NCBI RefSeq assembly: GCF_964340395.1
Contig: NC_135566.1
Location: 11,900,001 to 11,962,000 of the forward strand
Direction of reading: 5' to 3'
From: Glandiceps talaboti
Lineage: Eukaryota > Hemichordata > Enteropneusta > Spengelidae
Length of the DNA stretch: 62,000 nt
In this document: positions 1 through 36,840 of the stretch, piece after piece
How the letters are laid out: each line of letters starts with the position of its first letter
Numbering within the stretch: position 1 is the first letter of the stretch
Made by a program: the position numbers and the translations under genes
The notes under the pieces: generated by a model
What the model saw: only the letters and a program-made list of their open reading frames with translations
Told to the model about the DNA's origin: nothing
The model's database searches: none

Positions 1-1383
1 TGGTATCAATAATTTATGGTTGACAGATTTGCTTTCCTTTGTTTATGACGAAATAAACTGAAATTTCTGAAATCCTGGTAAATTTGTTTCATTTTTCAAG
101 TCTATAACTTTCAGTTTTACCTGTTGAAAAATATTAGATAAAGGTATATGCAAGATTTAGTTGAAACTGAGTCATTCATTCACTTTGATTCCGTATTAAA
201 GCTAACGTGATCTGTCTAGTAACGATTGAATGGACAGTCCCTTTCTTTGTGCCCCTCACAACTCACTTGGTTAACAATGGGCTGCAACACTCGTATGTTT
301 GATCGCTTTATCATCATCTTTGAAAACAACAATTAGGTGATATGGTTTTATGATCATTGGTGCCATTAATTCTGAGCTATATGTTAAAAAAATATCGATT
401 AACGATGACACAGCAACTCACCTCCACGATGACCAATCACGCGCGGCTTGAATTTTATTTCTTTCCGCCGGTGTATCAGTGTTGGGTACCGTAGCAGTAC
501 GATGGAAGTGACAATGTAACCGGCAAATATTGATAATATAACCATAACTTCTATCATGGGAGACGTTGCTACAAACAATAAACTTGTTATTCCCTCATCG
601 GATCGAACAATTGCATCTACTTATCAGCTGATTGCAATGCACATGCGCGATACACATAACCTACAAATCATCCAAAGGAATTCCCCTGGTGGCCCGCGGG
701 AAAATCAAGCATGTTCTGCGATCAGAGCAGGTCAGTCGATAAGACCGTTATGTCGCATTAAATAGAGAATGTCCCTTCAGTATTTGAATGTACGATTATA
801 AAGTCGAACAACTTAGAGTAGTGAAGTTTTTACACAAATTCAACTGTCTGAAGCCAATCCGCGGAAATCACCCACCTGCAGATGCTAGATGTTCGATCAA
901 AGACCGGTCCAAAGGCCATTCATAACTTTCAAAGTCCACAGCATTTTACATTTAATCATAGACAGTGGAGGGGAAATGATTTAATATATATCACTGTACA
1001 TGCACAGTAGACGATTGTCGTCAAAGTGGATCCGTCCGATTGTGTAGAACAATCGAAGTGCGAACTCGTTGCTGTCATGTCAAAGTTCAGCTTCGATATG
1101 TAGATATTTGGATGATGACGTAATACAAAAAATTGATACATTACAAGTAGCAAGTAGGTCAGTGTATCTTCCAATGGAAGTAATAATCGATGTATCACAC
1201 GTACAGTTTATTGCTACACTGGCATCCATCCGACCTTTGACCTTATGCGTTCACCCTGACCACTTGAAACTCCAAATTGATTTGTTCAACATATTTTAAC
1301 ATTGTCGAACCATTTGCAGCCAAATCCGCCCGTAGCTGTGTGTGGTGATATATATGAATAGGTAGTAAAACACAAGTCTTAGA
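1..1383. other. Upstream region of the reductase gene; promoter not resolved
   Basis: No coding sequence is supported. A CCAAT box next to a small GC patch (433-446, CCAATCACGCGCGG) is the only promoter-like cluster seen. The transcription start is not visible. Confidence 0.35.
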
Positions 1384-9799
<8,416 letters not shown>

Positions 9800-9956
9800 T
9801 GGTCATGTGGTTTATTTCCACCACAGTACTACATCCTACACCAGCCATGTAGAATGCAATTTTTATGTAAATGAGTAATTAATATGCAAAATTTCAAACA
9901 TCAGCTGTAATTCTATTTCATATTCTTGAAGGTCTCCTTGAGAGATGGATATGTCA

Positions 9957-9962
9957 AATAAA
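9957..9962 (+). other. Polyadenylation signal AATAAA of the reductase gene
   Basis: A canonical AATAAA 158 nt after the stop, followed within about 30-45 nt by a T/G-rich stretch (CTTGTTTTTTGTCTCC). This implies a short 3'UTR. Confidence 0.75.
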
Positions 9963-10312
9963 GTTATTTTGAATTATTTCCTGGATCATTCTTGTTTTTT
10001 GTCTCCCAATTAAGTCGCAGGAGGTAAAATCTAACCTAGTTCCCATTAGGAAGAAGATTATTAATTTTACCAGAGTTCAAAATTATGATTCGAGGTATAG
10101 AAATCTATGCAAGTTTTTACCATTTTTCACACCCCTAAACCTTACACCTGGACTAAGTGTAACTGCAATATTATTTCTTAAAATCAGTCACCCAACAATA
10201 TTTTCATGTAAAAGACAAATAATTAGACATTGTACATGCCAATTAGAGGTCTGATTGTATCCAGAAGTAGTATAGTGGTAAGTTGAAATCATAATTCATT
10301 GGGGAGCTTGTA

Positions 10313-10457
10313 ATTCTCGGTACCTGTAGTAGACTGAGTAGTATTTTACCTCATTCTAGGGGGTCAAAATAGAACAAGATGGTCCACTTATTCTCAGTAC
10401 CTGCAGTAGTATTTTACCTCATGCTAGAGGGTCAAAATAGAACAAGAAGGTTGACTT
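10313..10457. repeat. Tandem duplication, about 77-bp unit
   Basis: Two copies share TACCTG(T/C)AGTAG, TATTTTACCTCAT and GGTCAAAATAGAACAAGA in the same order. Confidence 0.8.
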
Positions 10458-12530
10458 ATTCTCACGTATGCCTATAGTAATACATGTGTAGCGTGTGGAA
10501 CGGAAGTTATAGTGTCAACCAAGAAATTGTGTAGTCATTATTTTTATGACAAACTCAGGTGGTAGAATTCTATTTCAGGTACTGAGAATTGCATTGGTGT
10601 GAAGCCAAAACTCAAATTTATGGAATATATTGCCCTATACCAAGTGTACAGGTAGACAAATGAGTTTACCGAAAGGTGATTTAACACTCATATGATATTA
10701 CAATTAAGTAATTATGTCTAACAAAATGGTTTCAAAACACATTCCCATTACAGTTATATGCACCTGTAACAAAAACACTGCAAACTCAGTCCAAATCCCA
10801 CATACGCCAATGAATTACTGCAACTAGAAGGAAAATTCAATATTTTATTTCAAAGTATGGTATGTAATTACAGTTGTGCATATTCACATGGAAACAAGAC
10901 ATCATGGCAAAAAGATTTAAGATGGAGAGAAAGAGGGGGTAAACAATTCATTCCTTGTATTCTCTGATATTCCAATGTTCATTGTAGCATGCATTGACAT
11001 GCACCGCCACTGTTCAAAAACCAAAGTACTTGTTGCCATGACAACTAGCTGATAAAGACTCAAGTTTTGCTAAAAGTTCAATACATCCAAGGAAAATATC
11101 GAATTTGTGATTGTTTGTAACAATCAACACTCTATACAACAGTGATCACTAACTTATCAAAACATGTCAAGAAGAAAGTATTTTCATATTTCGCCACTGA
11201 GGGCGCATAATTCACTGCCGCCACTTCTACATGACAATATACATACATTTACTACAGGCAATCAATAGAGAAAATTCTTGAAAGATCACTTGTGAATAAT
11301 GAAATATATGACTTACTTAAAGTCTAAGATTAAGAATCAGAAAATGTTAACAAAGATACATTACTACATTTTGTATTTTCATGGTACTCCAATAATCTGC
11401 ATGTAACTTTTGTCATAAAATATCTACCAATGCCAAGTTGTCTTTCCATTTGCCATATAATATTTTTTACACATTCAATAAATCATTTTATTTCACGCTA
11501 TCAGAAATTCCATAAGAATATTTATTGACAAAATAGTGCCACGCACTTACTGATCATCTGTTTTCCTTAGGAAAATGTATGATTCATCTAAAGCCTTGTT
11601 CAATAGTTATATAAGAATGAAAAAAGTTATTTCTTTAGCCCATTCAAAATATTTTGCCAATGAATTTATTCACAAAAACGGACACACAACTTTAGGTAGT
11701 TTGATCAGTGAACACACTACAAGCTGCTAATGTAGAACAAGAGCATATTTTGTTATATATATTTACTTACTCGAAACGTTGTATATTTTGAAGTTTACTG
11801 AATCATGCATGTATAGGTGAACATGTTGATGTAGCTGTAGATATAATACAAACATTGTTCACATCCAAAAACTATTCATCAAAGTTATTTCATCTAATAC
11901 AGCACGTTTCAAGTTACCGTTCACTGGCTCTATTTGATGCAATCATGTAGAAACTGATAAGAAACTGCATATTCTACACTAAGATAGCAAGCTTGCAATT
12001 TCTTGCTACATTTTGTCTACTATGAAATAAACAATTTAGACATACTGCAACTAGTCACAGACACACAGGCACCAATGCATTTGATGTCTGTATGGTGACA
12101 CGTTAGCTCACTTCATTTACACAAAATATCACCAGAAACTGTATTCATTCAATCTTACTGGCATGTAGCATGTGTAGTTTCCTATTGGTTTCTGCGTGGT
12201 TGTATCAAACGGAGCTGGTGAACGGTAACTGGAAACACTGGCTGTCACATGTACCTGTACAACCACACACACACAACTTGACGTGTTTAGTCGTATGCAT
12301 TTCAGTATACCTTACAAAATATAACATCAAGAGTAAATAATCAAATGTAACAAAACTATCCACCACCCCCACCCCCAGTTATTGCAGCTTTAATTGATAA
12401 CCTCTTTACTGCTGCAGTGGGTTATTATATCATGTACAAGTTACAATGTTTCAATTCAGTTTATGCATTATTTTTCATATTGATGGAGTTAAAGTTATGA
12501 TCATTATTTTTCAGTCAATGAAACTGACAG

Positions 12531-12832
12531 TCTGAATATCAAGTTATTCTGACAAAAGTCTGAATATCAAGTTATTCTCCCAATTTGGAATATCAAGTTA
12601 TTCTGACAAAAGTCTGAATATCAAGTTATTCTCACAAGGTTGGAATATCAAGTTATTCTCCCAATTTGGAATATCAAGTTATTCTGATAAAAGTCTGAAT
12701 ATCAAGTTATTCTCACCCAGTTTGAATATCAAGTTATTCTCAGTCTTCAAAGTTTGAATATCAAGTTATTCTGACAAAAGTCTGAATATCAAGTTATTCT
12801 TACAACAGCTGAATATCAGAAAAATATTCTGA
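12531..12832. repeat. Minisatellite with core GAATATCAAGTTATTCT
   Basis: Ten full copies and one partial copy of the 17-bp core, separated by 9-14 bp spacers of a few recurring types (GACAAAAGTCT, CCCAATTTG). The spacer types alternate, which suggests expansion of longer multi-core units. Confidence 0.95.
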
Positions 12833-13954
12833 TATAATAATTTGCATAACTGAAAACTCGTAGAATGAAACAATGCAAATATATTCTTAGTGAACGATTT
12901 AATATGTTCACACTCCAACCATTTCTATATACTGGTAATGTATAGTACCCATTTTCATCAGTCTCTGCCTTTCATCAAATTTAATAACTATTTCTCAACA
13001 TTTATGCAAATATTTTCACACATTCTTTGATAAACCACACCTGTGATTATGTTACACAAACTTCTGGGCATGCTCTTTCATCAGCATATGCTAGTAGAGT
13101 GCTTGCTATGGACGACAATAAAACACATAGAAACATTTTTTTTTCTTTGCAAGTATATATACCTAACTAGTCTTTGAGAATATTTTGTTTTTCTTGAATT
13201 TTTTTTTAACAAAGAAATAAAACAAACTTGTGAGTTTGATAGAACGACCCTCCGAAAAAATACTTTGTTGTCTTACTACCACTCAAAAAAGACTGGAACA
13301 TGTAGCTATGGAAACCAAATTTTAAAGGACACCTTGGCTGTAGTACAAAATAAATGGTATGTTTTGATCAACCCCTTGCTGTACGAATTAAAATCCGTTC
13401 TGTACCCATTAGAACATTTCAAAATTTCATTTATCATATTATAGTTGCTTTAATAATTTGAATCAAAATAATTCATCCAGAAATTCTACAGCAACAAGAA
13501 CTAGATGTGCCAAAAAATTAATGGAAGATCCAGAAATTTTGTAGAAATGATTTTGGCGGGAGGTTGTCTGTGCCAGAAGATTCAGAAATATTGTAGAAAA
13601 CTTTTGGCGGGAAAGTGTCCAGTACCAAACAATATTAATCTGTTCATAGTGGTATATTGGACAAACAAATCTTCAATAAGACAAATATTGATGTACTATC
13701 AAAAGACTGGGTCTATGGGTACATTTCTCTTCAATTTTGAACTACTATTTGGTCTTACACAGCTGTTACTACAGCAACATTTCTGACATTACCAAAAATG
13801 CAACTGCCCACTGATTGGACTCTACATACAGTTTTGAGACTGTACAATATAGTTGGCAGTTGTCTTACTTGTCACAGTGTCATTTCATTCACATCAAAAC
13901 AAAATATGGAGTATGTGAAGTTATAAGCATGCCTATAGTCTGTGAGAGATGTTG

Positions 13955-14300
13955 TGTCAAAGCGCCCTCAACCATTGGCATACCCCTCATTGAAGGTCAA
14001 TGAGGGTGGGATGACACAACCATCAGCTTGCCCCTCTCGGAGATCGATGAGGGCACGACGACATGTGACACAACGTGCCCTAAACCACCAGCTTACCCCT
14101 CTTAGAGAAGGAAGCTGAGGGTGAGACAACGCATTCTCGCAAACCAGAGCTGTTATTTCTTCCGCGAACTTCGAAATAACAAGACGGTATTGGACGGTGC
14201 CATAAAAGATGCCATGGTTTGTGACGATGGAGACAACACAACATGCCCTCAACCATCAGCATACCCTCTCAAAAAAGGCAGCTGAGAGCAGTATGACACA
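13955..14300. repeat. Degenerate tandem repeat with short GAGGG/CCCTC palindromes
   Basis: About four units of roughly 70 bp carry GCCCTCAACCATCAGC, CCCCTC, GAGGG and a GACA(C)AAC junction. One unit holds the hairpin CCCTCATTG...CAATGAGGG. The last part contains the segment also found at 25516-25640. Confidence 0.6.
14125..14240. repeat. Dispersed repeat, copy 1 (partner at 25516)
   Basis: Shares CATTCTCGCAAACCAGAGCT, TTATTTCTTC, GCGAACTTC and GATGCCATAAAAGA...GTGGTTTGTGACGATGG with 25516-25635 in the same orientation. Confidence 0.75.
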
Positions 14301-14303
14301 TCA

Positions 14304-14340
14304 TATCTTACAGTCTTATACATTCTTAGACTGTAAGATA
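14304..14340. repeat. Short perfect inverted repeat
   Basis: Arms TATCTTACAGTCT and AGACTGTAAGATA (13 bp each) are separated by 11 bp. Confidence 0.8.
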
Positions 14341-17144
14341 CGTTGTGACGTTTCGCCCTCACCGGCCTCCTCTGTTAGGGGTTGGCCGATGTTTGAGGGC
14401 GCACCGTCACGGCGTACCTTACAGACTAACACATTCTGTACAGATTGTGAAACAGATTTAGCAATCAGAAAGATCTCACTTGTTAAAGGTAATGTTAGCA
14501 ATAAAGAGAGGGGTGAAACAGAATCCAAAGATTCATTTTTTTTTGTTATGTTGAATTTTCATGGAATACAGACAGACTTGTATCATTTCATCAACTCATC
14601 TACACGTTTCAAGAACACACACAAAAAGTAATAAAGATTCAAAAACTTAAGTCAATTTTTTTTTCCTCAGCTAGCATTTACAAAAAGTTTCAATTTAAAT
14701 TTCATATTACTACAAGGGGTGTATGAAACATCACTTGTTAAAATATACATTGCAAGCAAATACTCTACTTAATGTCATAAAAACTGCACTTCCAAACACT
14801 CACTCACTCAAAGTGAAAACGTTCTTAGCTCTATGTTTCAAACAAATCTAAATACTTAAATTTGATGAAGACATGATTGTCAGTCTCTCTGATATTCACT
14901 ATAAAAGACTTCTCTGGTCTAGACTGCCTCAGTTACCGTAACACAGAGTTCACCATTAACTCTGCAAACTATTTAGCGTAGGTGTTTGACTGTGACTTAC
15001 AGACGTTGGTGGCGCTGTGATAACTTACATGACAAATGTAGTATAGAAATGTACCAGTTGTGTACATACTGGTGGTATTTGCACTGCAGTGCATCACCAA
15101 AAACATCGTTCCATGCCTGTATGCAAATGAGTGTGCAACTGACCCAAATACACAATACCAAGACAGCACTCATATATAATTTTTATGAAATTTGCTGTTT
15201 TAGATAAGCATATTATGTAATACATTATGTAAGAGCAAACCATGACCCCCAGGTACTAATGTTCATATTCAGGGTATTAACAAGCTTGTATGTTTCCTGC
15301 AGCAGTTTCACCACAGAGAACAATCATGGAAATACCTCGAGTACGCCTCACTGGCACTCAAGCATCATGGGATTCTGTCACATTAATGGACCGCCACCAA
15401 TGACTGTATTTTACTCTACATAGGTGCAAAGGCAAGGACCGGTCACCTAATTCTACATGACCATGAGAAGCAATATATCAAAGGCAGCCTGTTTTTGTTT
15501 TTTTTAAATTCAAGCTCTTAGACTAGATCTAAAGTTCATATCATGATGACTGCTGCAATAAATTCTTCTGCACTCTAAAAGTTACAGACTACCCACCTTC
15601 CTACATCAGGAAAGAACACAGTTTTGATTGGACCCTACAGACAACATTTATAGTAAATTTTAAATAAAGCTAGGGGGGTTAATTTTGGATTTGTATTAGG
15701 AGTTTGACTCCTTATGATAAATCCGATTTGTACCAGTGACCACTATGGTACCACTGCGCTTCACGATTCACTTTACTTTATCCAAACCATTGAAATACTG
15801 GTAACGCCACCAAGAACACTGTTAGTGTTCACTTTTTTCGTGAAATACTTTGAACTTTCACCCAAAGACGTATCAAAAGATTTCTGAACACTTCCGATCT
15901 AGAATACCTGTACCATATATGACTGTGCGCTTTCTTTTACAAAAGGTACTGGGTACATACTTTGAACTTTGACCTATGACCCCCAAGATGTGTTCAAAAC
16001 ATTAAAGGTCTTGGAAACTGGTCTTTCCTGTGATAAAGAAGTCTACTTTACATTTGACCTTCAACTACATTATACATATCAGTGAAGTATAATTACTCAT
16101 AAAAACTGCCAAAAAAGTCTTGAAATTCAATTTCCTTTTAGAGCTAGAATAATATACAGATCAACCGAGTGACCACCAACTAAATTAGCACAGCTAGTAG
16201 GGATACAAACCAGTATATTATTATCAACAAAAATAACTTTTTTATCTTTTATTTTTGAAGTACAAAAAAAGTTAATAATTTCTTTGCGTTACACTGATAC
16301 AATATAACTGTATTAATATGACTAAGTTATTGGATCACAGCATACAATATTTGACATTGGTAATTTTTTTTTTTATTAATGTAAATCAAAACCTAAAATA
16401 AAATAAAGCAAATTTGAAACCAATAAGCATTTACATAAACTGTTTGCAAATGACTGTATGCTACACAGCTGCATCATATATAAATTAGAACACTTCTAGA
16501 GATACAGGTAATTTAGTGCATGGGATATATTTATATTCTATATAAGTTGAAGAGCAGTCTTCCATCTTGGCGTACCACCAGTATAACTATTGCTCTCTAC
16601 ATGCATGTTGCCATCACACTGCAGAGTGGAAAAAAAAGAGTGAACAAAAAAAAAGAGAATATTTTTTTAGAGAAATTCAGAATAGTCATAAAGATATTAG
16701 ACACTAAGTTATAACTCAATTTCCATCTTTATGTTCTTATTATACTTTTTATTAGTGACTACCAGTAATCAAAACATGTCTAACCACTCCTGTTCTTTGG
16801 CTTCATGCACTGTCATACATTTAATGACCATGACCCTAAATTCAAACCCTCACTTTGCCAAATCTGGTGAAAACTTACAAACGAAACTATTGCAACTTCA
16901 GTAACTGGAGAAAGATGTGTTTTACACAGACATGTATGAACCATTCAATTGTTACACCAGTAAGTTTGATAAACTGAAATTTTGTTTTCCTTTTTGTGTT
17001 ATAACACTAGTTTTCTTGTTCACCTTATCTTAAGCTAGATGGAATTAAATTTAACAAAAAATCTTTTTTGATAAAGTTACTCTACATATTGACAAGAACC
17101 CTGACAATAAAATCAATTGTATCCATTTAGGTACTTACTTCAAA

Positions 17145-32342
<15,198 letters not shown>

Positions 32343-32399
32343 CTTGAATATTCTGACAAGTTGAAAGCGATGCTACTACACTGGCAGAGCAATACGCAC

Positions 32400-32450
32400 T
32401 ACTGATTGGTTTATACAAGACACATGGTTGCATGCAAATTATGACGTCAA
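32400..32450 (-). promoter_or_regulatory. Probable ERK promoter elements: CCAAT box, octamer, CRE
   Basis: Within about 110 bp upstream of the ERK start codon lie GATTGG (a CCAAT box on the gene strand, about 32404), the octamer ATGCAAAT (32432-32439) and the full CRE palindrome TGACGTCA (32442-32449). CpG density rises from about 31950 to 32345. Confidence 0.5.
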
Positions 32451-33148
32451 TTGACCCAACCCTGCAGGTGAAATCAAGGCAAGAGTTTTTTCCAACCTTG
32501 TTCACACAAATCACGTGTGTTAGACTCTTGTCTATGTATTTGAATAGACGGAAAAAAATCACAGGCTTTAATACTGTAAAATAAAGTGTATATAGCAAGG
32601 CTGTTGTATTGAAAATGCTGGCGTCACTATACTAGTTAAGATACCACTTTTCTCGCGAAAAAAAAAATAAAACTGAGGAAATCAAAAATGGCTAATTAAG
32701 CAAACGAGTCTTTACAGATTGGTGTATTAATTATGTTTAACGTGTACGTGTTGCTGAATTATAGTAGCGTACAGGCCTAGGACTACCCTTTCGGAACTTT
32801 TCAATGAATCAACATTTGCATTTTAAACGGGTGTGGATTTCAGAAAATGTCTTTGGAAAATGTTCCTGTAGGCATTTTGTTGGGTTTGGGGCAAAAGTCA
32901 GAAGACAACTTTGCTAGGGTAATTTGATGGCGCTGAATCATGCTCGCAAAGTGGAATCCTCCTTAAATTTGCATAATATTGGCAAAAACTAGGTGAAAGG
33001 GAACATCCTTGGGTAAAAATACGTTTCATAAATCTTCACAATGCCATTATACTACTAAGATTCATGTTGTTCCCATGAACTGAAATCTAACTCAAACAAG
33101 AATAAAAGAACATACAACTAGCCAGTAGAAACGCAAACAATGAATGTG

Positions 33149-33149
<1 letters not shown>

Positions 33150-33179
<30 letters not shown>
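33150..33179. repeat. (CAAT)n microsatellite
   Basis: About seven perfect CAAT copies upstream of ERK. Confidence 0.9.
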
Positions 33180-33629
33180 TATGAATATTCAATGGCGTGA
33201 GCGACAGACTAGAAAATAATTTTGAAAAAAAAATAATTGGGTCTACTCGCTCAATTTATCGTCCTTGCCGCATAGTAATCATTAAATTGATGCCGTGCTT
33301 ATTTATTCTGTCATTGCGATAGCATTAAAAGCAATCATAATTAAGATATTGTAAATTATACATGAATCAAGAACATAATTGTTTAAAAACTGAGTAAAGC
33401 ATGTACCATTCATATTTCAATGGTGGAATTAAAACGATTTGTCTGACGTTTACGTCAAGTGATGTAATATATTTATGATTTCTACGAAATTAAACTGGAA
33501 GGGGGTCTTTTTAGTCTAGTTTAAATTTCAGACCAGATGTAAATTGAAAGCCTTCCGTAACAAGAGTTTTTCCTTTATCCTTTGATATCATTAGCACACG
33601 TATCACATTGTTATCTCCAAAGAATATAC

Positions 33630-34120
33630 CGGATTTGTACATGAAATGTAAAGCTTGCAACCTTACGAAACTGTCTAATACCCCAAATTCATTAATTATG
33701 CAAATGACTCATTACATCAGATGCATGTGCCTTATCATTGGTGTATGTGCAAAGTATATGAAATTTGAAGCTTACATCCATAAGATATTGCTTGATTGCC
33801 AAAAGTTACCAATTATGCAGATTTCTCATTACAATTAAAAACTACTCCAGCAAACTTTACAGGGCGTTATCGTCGAAGTGTGTAATAACTTATATCAAAT
33901 TTGAAGCTTGTAACTGTATTCTTAAGATATGCCTAATTGCCGAAAATTATTCATTATTCAAATAACTCATTAAAACTATAAGCTAAATTAACAAACTTTA
34001 TAGGGCACATTCGCTTTGTTATCAGCAATATATACGAAATAATATCAAATTTGAAGTGTCTACTCTTAAAGTATATCTTAATTACTGAAAATTACTCAAT
34101 GCTAAATGGTTGAATGGTAA
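33630..34120. repeat. Diverged tandem repeat, about 120-150-bp unit
   Basis: Four units are aligned by (A)AATTTGAAGCTT(A/G), (A)AGATAT(T/G)...TTG(A/C)C(C/G)AAA and CTCATTA, at about 33640, 33761, 33896 and 34046. Strong decay suggests an old array. Confidence 0.65.
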
Positions 34121-35725
34121 AAAAAATATGCAAGTATCGCATTCAATGTAACTTTCATGATAATTTGGGGTGGTAAAATCTCAAAATTTCACTTGGAAAG
34201 CGATATTATTTACCATCAAAGTACCCTTAAAAAGTTGTCTTCCGACTTTCAACACGAGATGCGTACAGGGCCGTCTTTTCGTAACATTTTCTGAAATGTG
34301 GTGTACATTATGGGCACATTTGCTTGTCTTTTGGAATTCAAACAAAGGCAAACTTGTTCAATGTGAGGAATTGTGATTGCATATTGATGAACATCCCTAA
34401 TCTATATAGTCTAAGTCTATGTAAGTCTACAGGACGTATAAAAGGAAAACGTCACGGTTACGATACCCAGATCGCGACGGAAAAATTTATTCCAATAGGC
34501 AAATGATATGAAATGGTGAAGATTTTGCATTAATTTTTCAGTTTCTATTTAATTTGAACACTAGCTTATCTTTTTTTAAGTTTGTCAATACATGTTGATT
34601 GATTGTTGAATTATAGGCTATATGCAAGAATAAACTTTAGGCCGACATAATGTAATTTGTTATCCTACGTTTTGGATAGCGACACCACAATTCGCATGAG
34701 TAAAAAACCAATTACTAATAGAAGATCGGGAAACTCTATGAGAGACTTATGAGAGGCTTCAAGTTAAGAGTTATATCCGGGAAATGTTCAATGCAATATC
34801 CTTGGACAATGTTTCCTGCTCATCTTATAAAATCAACAACCTATTTTTTTTTTCAAATCCATGTTCTCCAGCCTGCATTGATGAAGTAATTACTTTTTGA
34901 TTTCTTTTACATTGCAGTTTTGCAGCCAGCCTTTTGAAAGAGTGGGACAGTGTTCCGAGACTTTCATTTTTTTCTGGGTCGTCATAAATTTTGGGGACAT
35001 TATAAAAACAGTGCCAATGGCGTTGTAGCACAACTGTACAGTGTTTGAAAATATTTACCCACATGCTGATCCATTCTAGATATTTGCTGAATGATTACGC
35101 AGTTGCCTATCAACCCTGTTGTTATCCATCACAGGTCCAAAAATGTGTGTCAAATCATCCAAATGACCCAAAAAAAACCTCTGGCTGCAACACTGACATT
35201 GTATGCTTTTGCGGTATGTTAAATGATTGATATTTTCTTCATCACTAGTCACTTATCTTGTTGATACACCTTGAATGATGAACAAATTATGCATTGTGTA
35301 GTTTTGTTGTTGTTCACCACAAACTCTAAGCTTTTGTAAACCATTCCTTACATATATATGTGTTAAGTCTGTGACTCACTGTCTCTTGCGATTAACAGTA
35401 TCCCAGGAACAATGTGCCCTGTCGCCGGGATTAAAGTTTGTCGTGGTTTAGCGCGCAGTCTCAGAACAAGGACCCATTGTATTAATACGCAGTCGTGATG
35501 AGTACTGCTGCAGTCCCCTTGACATTGCATGACTAAATTCAATTGGTTCTATTTTACTCGAATTCAAATTCACAAATGCAGCTTCTACTTTCGCTCAAAT
35601 CATGAAAGTTTCAATTGGAATGTGTCTTACCGTTACAGCAAACTGGTTTTACGACGATGATGATCTGTGTTTGTGTGGACTGGTGGTGGTGGTGGTGAGG
35701 GGGTATATGTCTGTGTGTGTGGTGT

Positions 35726-35820
35726 GTATGTATGTATGTCTGTATGTATGTATGTATGTATGTATGTATGTATGTATGTATGTATGTATGTATGTATGTA
35801 TGTATGTATGTATGTATGTA

Positions 35821-35859
<39 letters not shown>

Positions 35860-35860
35860 T
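35726..35860. repeat. (TATG)n-(TCTG)n compound microsatellite
   Basis: About 95 bp of TATG followed by about 40 bp of TCTG, the same order of motifs as at 8.7 kb. Confidence 0.95.
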
Positions 35861-36384
35861 AGCTGTATGCTTTTCGACCTCGGTTGCGTTTCACTCTCAG
35901 ACTAACACAAATATTGGAATAAAAATGCCGCTGCTTTTTTGTTCGTGATTTTTGGTTGTTCATTTTTTTTTTCGACAAATAAAAATATGTTACCTTAATG
36001 CGTTAATAAATATCTGCATATGTTCTAAAATTGTAGTCATGTACCCAGTATTAAAACATAGGTGGTTCACAAGCTGCGTTCATGTTCATGTTTACGTATT
36101 TATAAATCGAAGGTAACCACAATCATTTTCAGTTTTCAGTTTTATTGATGTTTGGTATTTAGTGTTTTTCATTTTTCATTTCGTGACACATTACTTTTCA
36201 CTATATCCTATTATATGATCCAGTGAGTTTGATTGTAATCCCGTGGTGACACATGTTCACAATCATACCACAGTCTTACCATAGTTATGTCATATGTTTG
36301 GGATTTCCCGTGAGGGTTTATGGGAAACACAGAGAATATTGGGACAAAAAAGTTGGGTTATTTATGATGTTATCACCGGAGGTT

Positions 36385-36840
36385 TTCCTATAAACCTTGT
36401 AGGAAATCTCCTGAAAGACTGAACACATTTCAAGTGCAGTAGAGCTCCTGTACAAGATTTCAAAGTTAAATAAGTCACCAAGGTGCTATTTTATCACATA
36501 AAAGTCATATATAAGTTGATAGCAGTAATCAATGCAAGTGTACGAAAGGCAGAAATAAGTAAAGTTAGACTTATTCCTGTCAGACTGCTTTCAACTTACA
36601 CAACACAGAGATTATGGTAATAAATGAAATGTGATGTCATCATTAGAGGAGTGTTCCCATAATTGAACCTTGCAAGAAATCCTCAAAAAATGGCTGAACA
36701 CAGGTCAGGTGCAGTAGAGCTTCTTAATAAGATCTCACAGTTGAGGAAGTTACCGAGGTCCTATTTTATCACCCAAAGTCTTGTCAAGTGATATGATGTA
36801 TTAATAGTAATCAGTGTAAATGTACTAAACTTGAAATGAG
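36385..36840. repeat. Diverged tandem duplication, about 270-bp period
   Basis: Both copies carry GGTGCAGTAGAGCT-like, GGT(G)CTATTTTATCAC and AGTAATCA(A/G)TG blocks in the same order. Confidence 0.7.

Larger units (their letters stand above)
9963..17144. other. Gene-free interval between convergent genes; likely includes the ERK 3'UTR
   Basis: No reading frame here looks like a protein. A tandem duplication of about 77 bp (10313-10457), the 12.5-kb minisatellite and a degenerate repeat cluster near 14 kb lie inside. An AATAAA on the - strand at 16748-16753 is one candidate 3' end for ERK, about 400 nt after its stop. Other TTTATT motifs are present, so the true end is unresolved. Confidence 0.5.

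Noticed and set aside
11195-11215. CTCF-like site (CCACTGAGGGCGC)
   Set aside because: It differs from the core by a gap and mismatch; too weak to support an insulator call.
14209-14631. 140-codon open frame on the + strand
   Set aside because: It runs through a degenerate repeat cluster and an inverted repeat, with no recognisable domain or splice structure.
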